Positions 29,957-33,325 of a stretch of DNA of 33,325 nucleotides are shown piece after piece. The translations under genes were made by a program, and so were the position numbers. Position 1 is the stretch's first letter. Each line of letters starts with the position of its first letter. The notes under the pieces were generated by a model, which searched no databases, was not told the origin of the DNA, and was given only the letters and a program-made list of their open reading frames with translations. The stretch is taken from NCBI GenBank assembly GCA_002412595.1, contig DHVJ01000042.1, positions 1 through 33,325 of the forward strand. Direction: 5' to 3'. The stretch comes from Anaerolineaceae bacterium UBA5211. GTDB lineage: Bacteria; Chloroflexota; Anaerolineae; Anaerolineales; Anaerolineaceae.

Positions 29957-31087
29957 TTAGTCTTTCAAGGTGATCTTGATCTTCGATTTCTTTCTCTTGG
30001 TGCTCTTGTTATTCTTTTCGCCTTTGAAGGCGTTCAATATCAGCGGGATGCACAGCAGCACGACCAGCACAGCCAGCAGGCCGAAGAACAACGACCAGGA
30101 GGACGGTTGGGCCACTTCGGGCACCAGGCCGCCGGGGTTGTAGCCGGTTTGCGATTGGCCGCCCACGCCGCTGTAGCGGTCCGCCAGGGTGACGGTCAGG
30201 GCGCGCTGCACGCCGTCGCGCAAACTGAGCGGGGTGACGTAGCTGATGACCACTTCACTCTGCAATGCGCGGCGCATCTGGTCGTAGAGCGTGGAGAGCT
30301 CGGCTTCGTTTTCGGCGTAACCGTAGCGCCCGCCGGCGTTCTGGGCGATCATGCGCAGCGTGCTTTCGTCGATGCCGCTATATTGGTCGGTTTCCTCTTC
30401 GCCTTCCGGCAGCAGGCCGAAGCCCACCGTCGAGATGGACAGGCCACCGAAGCCGATGTTGGCCAGGGCCTCGTCGGCCGTGGCTGCGCTCTGATTATCC
30501 AGGCCGTCCGTCAGCACGATGATGGCTTTGCGCCCGGAGAGCGGGTTGAGCGTGGCAATGGCCTGCACCAGCGCGTCGTACAGCGCGGTGTCGGAGTTGG
30601 CCGTGATGCTGTCGATGGCAGTGCCTAAACTCTGCGTTTCGGCGGTGATATCCTGCACAACATTTACTTTGGTGTTGAAGGTGATGATGCCGGCCTGGTC
30701 GCCGGAGCGCATTTGGTCGATGTACTCATGCGCGACTTTCTTGGCGCTGTCCAGCTTGCCGGCGTAGTTCATGCTGCCGGAGTTGTCAATGACCAGCAGG
30801 GTGGTCAGTGGGCCAACCTCACCCTCGCCCTGGATGTTCTGGCCGCTGACGGGCTGGCCGTTTTCCAGTAATTGCAGCTTGCCGGTGTTGATGACCTGCG
30901 GTTCGCCGGCTGCGTCCCGCACGGATACGTAAACGTTCACCAGTGGGAAATTACTGGTATCGATCTGGGTGATCTGCAGGACGTAATCGCCCTGGCTTTC
31001 CACCTTGGGGGCGGTCTGGCAGGCCGCGCCCAGCAGGGTCAGCGCCAACAGCGCAATGGTCAGGAAGGGTCTCATTTTATTCATCAT
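29957..31087 (-). CDS. VWA-domain protein with lipoprotein-like signal and C-terminal membrane helix
   Basis: The protein has 376 residues. The N-terminal hydrophobic segment ends LTLLGAAC (C23), a lipobox-like site with a weak -3 position. A beta-rich region precedes a von Willebrand A domain (about residues 95-290) with an intact MIDAS: DNSGSM (D101, S103, S105), a later threonine in NSDTALYDAL, and LTDGLDN. A membrane helix follows (about 331-354, LFFGLLAVLVVLLCIPLIL), then a lysine-rich tail ending SKIKITLKD. The VWA domain should face outward and the tail inward. VWA domains bind proteins through a metal ion. The ATG at 31087 lies 2 bp after the FHA gene stop. It is the last gene of the E2/Ubl/JAB operon. 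Confidence 0.9.
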   Translation of the reverse strand: MMNKMRPFLTIALLALTLLGAACQTAPKVESQGDYVLQITQIDTSNFPLVNVYVSVRDAAGEPQVINTGKLQLLENGQPVSGQNIQGEGEVGPLTTLLVIDNSGSMNYAGKLDSAKKVAHEYIDQMRSGDQAGIITFNTKVNVVQDITAETQSLGTAIDSITANSDTALYDALVQAIATLNPLSGRKAIIVLTDGLDNQSAATADEALANIGFGGLSISTVGFGLLPEGEEETDQYSGIDESTLRMIAQNAGGRYGYAENEAELSTLYDQMRRALQSEVVISYVTPLSLRDGVQRALTVTLADRYSGVGGQSQTGYNPGGLVPEVAQPSSWSLFFGLLAVLVVLLCIPLILNAFKGEKNNKSTKRKKSKIKITLKD

Positions 31088-31089
31088 GT

Positions 31090-31947
31090 TTACCTCTTCT
31101 CGTGATAGACCATTTCAGACTGGCCCATTTCAATGTGCTGCCCGTTGCGCAGGCGTGATACTTCGATCTTTTTGCCGTCCAGGTAGGTGCCGCTCATGCT
31201 GATGTCCTTGAGGGTGAAGTAGGTACCTTCGCCTTTCAGGATGGCATGCTGCGGCGCGATATCCGGGTCGGCCACGACGATGTCGGATTTTAGCGGGCTG
31301 CTGCCGATGGCGGCCGCGGGGGCTTCCTTGCCCAGGAATTTATCCAGGATGAATTCCATGCCCTGCATTTTGCCGGTGGTGATTTCCAGCCAGGCGCGCG
31401 AGAACAGGAACACGATCAGGGCGATGAAGACGCCCACGGACATGCCCAACAGGACCAGTCCGGCGGCTTTGCCCATCAGGGCATCAGCGAACATCAGGCG
31501 CGCGCCTTCCAATAGTACGCCGCCCAACAGACCGCCAATCAGCCCGCCCAGGCCGCCTTTCCAAAGCTGCGCGCCGCCGGTGATGCCGGTGGCCAGCCCG
31601 GTCAGCAGACCGAAGATGCCCCAGCCGATGGGGCGGCCCCAGACTTCACCGCCGATAGACAGGAACACACCCTCGGCGATGGGCAGGGCAATCGCGCCGC
31701 CCACGGCGCCCAATAGGGCGCTCAGCAGGGATTTGCGCAGGCCGAACAGGAAGTTCTGCGCGGCGAAGCCTTCACCGAAGCCGATCAACAGGCCGATCAC
31801 GCCGCCCAGCAGCGCGCCCACGATCACTTCGCTCAGGAACAGGTTGTCCGTGAAGGATAATCCCAGGATGTTGCTGATCTGCCAGCCGATCAAGCCGCCG
31901 ATTGCGCCCAGCATTCCATAGGTATAAAAACGTGTAAAACGACTCAT
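31090..31947 (-). CDS. Polytopic membrane protein with C-terminal FHA domain
   Basis: The protein has 285 residues. About six glycine-rich membrane helices occupy residues 8-185 (for example GALLGGVIGLLIGFGEG and GGLGGLIGGLLGGVLLE). A cytoplasmic FHA domain follows from about residue 205 to the end, with DIAPQHAILKGEG, YFTLKDISMSGTYLDGKKI and LRNGQHIEMG. FHA domains bind phosphothreonine peptides, although the first conserved GR is replaced here, so phosphate binding is uncertain. Its Shine-Dalgarno GAGGAGG sits inside the last codons of the JAB gene, 5 bp separate stop and start, and the VWA gene follows at 2 bp. All of this points to one tightly coupled membrane module. No kinase is in the window. 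Confidence 0.88.
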   Translation of the reverse strand: MSRFTRFYTYGMLGAIGGLIGWQISNILGLSFTDNLFLSEVIVGALLGGVIGLLIGFGEGFAAQNFLFGLRKSLLSALLGAVGGAIALPIAEGVFLSIGGEVWGRPIGWGIFGLLTGLATGITGGAQLWKGGLGGLIGGLLGGVLLEGARLMFADALMGKAAGLVLLGMSVGVFIALIVFLFSRAWLEITTGKMQGMEFILDKFLGKEAPAAAIGSSPLKSDIVVADPDIAPQHAILKGEGTYFTLKDISMSGTYLDGKKIEVSRLRNGQHIEMGQSEMVYHEKR

Positions 31948-31952
31948 GTAGG

Positions 31953-32630
31953 TTAGACCTCCTCAGATTCTTCTTCCTCGAAATACTCAATTGAATCCCA
32001 GGCAGGCTGCAGGTTCTTCCAAAAGACCACGCTTCTCTGGCGCCTATTGGTCAGCTCATAGAAACCAAAGTAAGAACGTTGGTCGATGCTGCCGTCCGGC
32101 TGGCGGATGAAAAAACCACCCACCGACTGGTGCGGCTCAATTACCAGGGCAACCTGCCACGCTTCCGGGAAGAAATTTTGGTGCAGCCACAGATCCCAGG
32201 CTGAAAAGAAGACACCCATACGCGGGTGGGTATGATACCAACCCAAAAAGACCTTGGTTGGATAATGTTCTTCCAAGTGATTATGCAATGCCACCTGCGT
32301 GTCGCCGGTAAAGGTCAGATGCGCAGCGCCTTGTTCCGTGTAAACAGCCGGCAGAATGGTGTCCACCACAATGAAGGGTGTGCCGTGTAGGGAGTCACGG
32401 CAGTACTTGCCTGCCATCCAACCGCCCACTTCATTATCCAGGTCGCTGCCGGCGTGCGCACACATGCGCACGTAGGCGTTTTGAGTCACGAAAATGGATA
32501 AAGGCGGCTGAACGCGCTGCATCTCCTCATTGATTGGTTCCCAGCGCAAAGCGCTGTGGGTGGGGATATGCGTATGCTGCGGCTTTATTCCGGTGTTATC
32601 AGATAATTTCACTCGCGGATTAATATTCAA
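31953..32630 (-). CDS. JAB/JAMM (MPN+) metalloprotease of the ubiquitin-like operon
   Basis: The protein has 225 residues. The whole zinc-protease motif is present: E67 in NEVGGWMAG, H133 and H135 in GWYHTHPRMG, and S143 and D146 in FFSAWD. JAMM enzymes (Rpn11, AMSH, bacterial BilD-like proteins) hydrolyse the isopeptide bond of ubiquitin-like modifiers or trim their C termini. Here it directly follows a ubiquitin-like gene and an E2 gene, so deconjugation or maturation of that modifier is the natural role. The N-terminal 45 residues are an extra arm; the C terminus is strongly acidic (EEEESEEV). Start TTG at 32630 with GGAG 12 bases upstream; no better ATG exists. No signal peptide, so cytoplasmic. 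Confidence 0.93.
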   Translation of the reverse strand: MNINPRVKLSDNTGIKPQHTHIPTHSALRWEPINEEMQRVQPPLSIFVTQNAYVRMCAHAGSDLDNEVGGWMAGKYCRDSLHGTPFIVVDTILPAVYTEQGAAHLTFTGDTQVALHNHLEEHYPTKVFLGWYHTHPRMGVFFSAWDLWLHQNFFPEAWQVALVIEPHQSVGGFFIRQPDGSIDQRSYFGFYELTNRRQRSVVFWKNLQPAWDSIEYFEEEESEEV

Positions 32631-32653
32631 GGCGGCAGCTCCAAATATGAAAC

Positions 32654-32920
32654 CTATCCTGCGGTGATGTCGGCAGTGATCATCAGACGGTCATCATCCG
32701 GCACACTGGCAGAATCGAGCGTCTCGTCGTCCTGCAGCTCGCGGCCGAGGGCTTTGCTGTCCAGGCGGTAACTGACCGGACGTCCGTCCGGGCCAACCGT
32801 GGGCAGTTCCAGGGTGGTGGCCAGTTCGGGCACCAATTCCTTCACAGCCACATCACTGGGAACTTCCGCGTTGCGTGTTCCTCCGGAGGGTAAAACCAGG
32901 GTTACATTTTTATCAGCCAT
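32654..32920 (-). CDS. YukD-like ubiquitin-like protein
   Basis: The protein has 88 residues from the ATG at 32920, chosen because AAGGAG lies just upstream; a TTG start at 32941 would put that site inside the gene. The sequence fits a beta-grasp fold: strand NVTLVLPSG, strand RNAEVPSD, helix VAVKELVPELATTLEL, strand VSYRLDS, then LDSASVPDDDRLMITADI. It resembles YukD/EsaB-type ubiquitin-like proteins. It ends ITAG, so there is one terminal glycine but no GG. Placed between E2 and JAMM genes, it is the likely modifier. Its stop is 23 bp before the JAB start and its start 21 bp after the E2 stop. Confidence 0.85.
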   Translation of the reverse strand: MADKNVTLVLPSGGTRNAEVPSDVAVKELVPELATTLELPTVGPDGRPVSYRLDSKALGRELQDDETLDSASVPDDDRLMITADITAG

Positions 32921-32941
32921 CTTCTTTCTTACTCCTTTCAA

Positions 32942-33325
32942 TTATTTCAGTTTGATTTTTGGCTTTGCCGTTGTGGTGGGTTTGCTGAATTTGATCCTTT
33001 CAGGGCGCAGCAGTTCGCGCGTGTCCACCGGAAAGCAATTCGGGTTCTTCTTGCGAAATTCCCTGCACCACTTGGCGGCTTCCACATCCCACGGAAAGGG
33101 TGCTTTGGTGGGATCATCGTGGAAGTTTTTGTACTGCAGCATTTCCCCCAGCATGATCACCAGGCGGTCCAACGACCGGCTGGCCGACCACCAGGCCGCG
33201 TCAATGCACACGCTGCCGTTGGCATGGTTGATGTTCGGGTGCCAGATGGGGGTCATCCATTTCATGCCCGGCCAGCGCTGCGGGTACTGGCTGTGCAGGT
33301 AGATCTCCACCTGATGATGCTGTCC
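32942..33325 (-). CDS. E2 ubiquitin-conjugating-like enzyme, 5' end cut by the window
   Basis: The reading frame is open to the window edge, and 127 codons are visible. GTG at 33310 could mimic a start, but the preceding codons (GQHHQ) continue the E2 strand, so the gene begins outside. Features follow the UBC fold: VEIYLHSQYPQRWPGMKW, then PIWHPNINHANGSVCIDAAW with the HPN motif and the catalytic cysteine eight residues beyond its Asn, then the helix LDRLVIMLGEMLQYKNF and DDPTKAPFP. E2 enzymes carry an activated ubiquitin-like protein as a thioester and pass it to a lysine or lipid. The C terminus is basic and ends AKPKIKLK. It is the first visible gene of the operon; an E1 would be expected upstream. 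Confidence 0.9.
   Translation of the reverse strand, partial: GQHHQVEIYLHSQYPQRWPGMKWMTPIWHPNINHANGSVCIDAAWWSASRSLDRLVIMLGEMLQYKNFHDDPTKAPFPWDVEAAKWCREFRKKNPNCFPVDTRELLRPERIKFSKPTTTAKPKIKLK

Noticed and set aside
31241..31921. 226-residue plus-strand open frame opposite the FHA gene
   Set aside because: Pro/Ser-rich low-complexity translation is a shadow of the glycine-rich membrane helices on the real strand.
1..33325. CRISPR arrays, tRNA and rRNA genes
   Set aside because: No regularly spaced short repeats and no cloverleaf or conserved rRNA segments were seen in any intergenic region.
33311..33325. GTG at 33310 as the true start of the E2 gene
   Set aside because: The open frame continues to the window edge with residues fitting the E2 fold, and the UBC N-terminal helix and first strands would otherwise be missing.

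Overview
The window looks like a chromosomal segment of an anaerobic, heterotrophic Chloroflexota bacterium, most likely class Anaerolineae. This is inferred from the gene mix (GH13 beside a DUF3536-type GH57, P-type ATPase with two TrkA-like proteins, an E2/JAB/ubiquitin-like operon, a GC-rich background) and not from any marker gene. No rRNA, tRNA or CRISPR array was seen.

Bases 1-9.6 kb are ordinary GC-rich plus-strand genes. In order they are the 3' end of an amino-acid-type ABC ATPase, a large HPr-kinase/PEPCK-fold P-loop protein, a Mut7-C RNase with its ubiquitin-like N-terminal domain, a type II P-type ATPase followed by two TrkA/RCK proteins, an HtrA-type protease and a Cof-like HAD phosphatase. 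From 9.6 to 14.1 kb come a CPBP membrane protease and an FGGY sugar kinase (both minus), a divergent two-gene unit of a caspase-like protease plus a four-helix membrane protein, and a DUF6941-like gene (minus). A 390-bp gap with two palindromic elements leads to an 1148-residue GH13 protein (plus). It meets a GH57 protein (minus) tail to tail, and the two overlap by 10 bp.

Bases 19.5-27.7 kb form an AT-rich island unlike its surroundings. It holds a mannose-6-phosphate isomerase, a GH38 MngB-like alpha-mannosidase, fructose-family PTS IIB, IIC and IIA proteins and a GntR/HutC regulator. This is the gene set expected for PTS uptake and hydrolysis of a mannoside such as mannosylglycerate. A strong promoter overlaps a 26-bp perfect palindrome that is a good operator candidate. 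The island is bracketed by a direct repeat of about 66 bp (19401-19466 and 27687-27753) and has a frameshifted IS3-type transposase remnant at its right edge. Further right lies a broken second copy of the start of the GH57 gene. Together these point to acquisition by insertion plus local duplication. A further AT-rich two-gene unit of unknown function follows (28.7-29.9 kb).

The right end (minus strand, 33325 down to 29957) is the most unusual part. It is a tightly coupled operon encoding an E2 ubiquitin-conjugating-like enzyme (cut by the window edge), a YukD-like ubiquitin-like protein, a JAB/JAMM metalloprotease with all motif residues, a polytopic membrane protein with a C-terminal FHA domain, and a lipoprotein-like VWA protein with a C-terminal membrane helix and lysine-rich tail. 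It reads as a membrane-associated ubiquitin-like conjugation/deconjugation system. Its E1, and any E3, would have to lie beyond the window.
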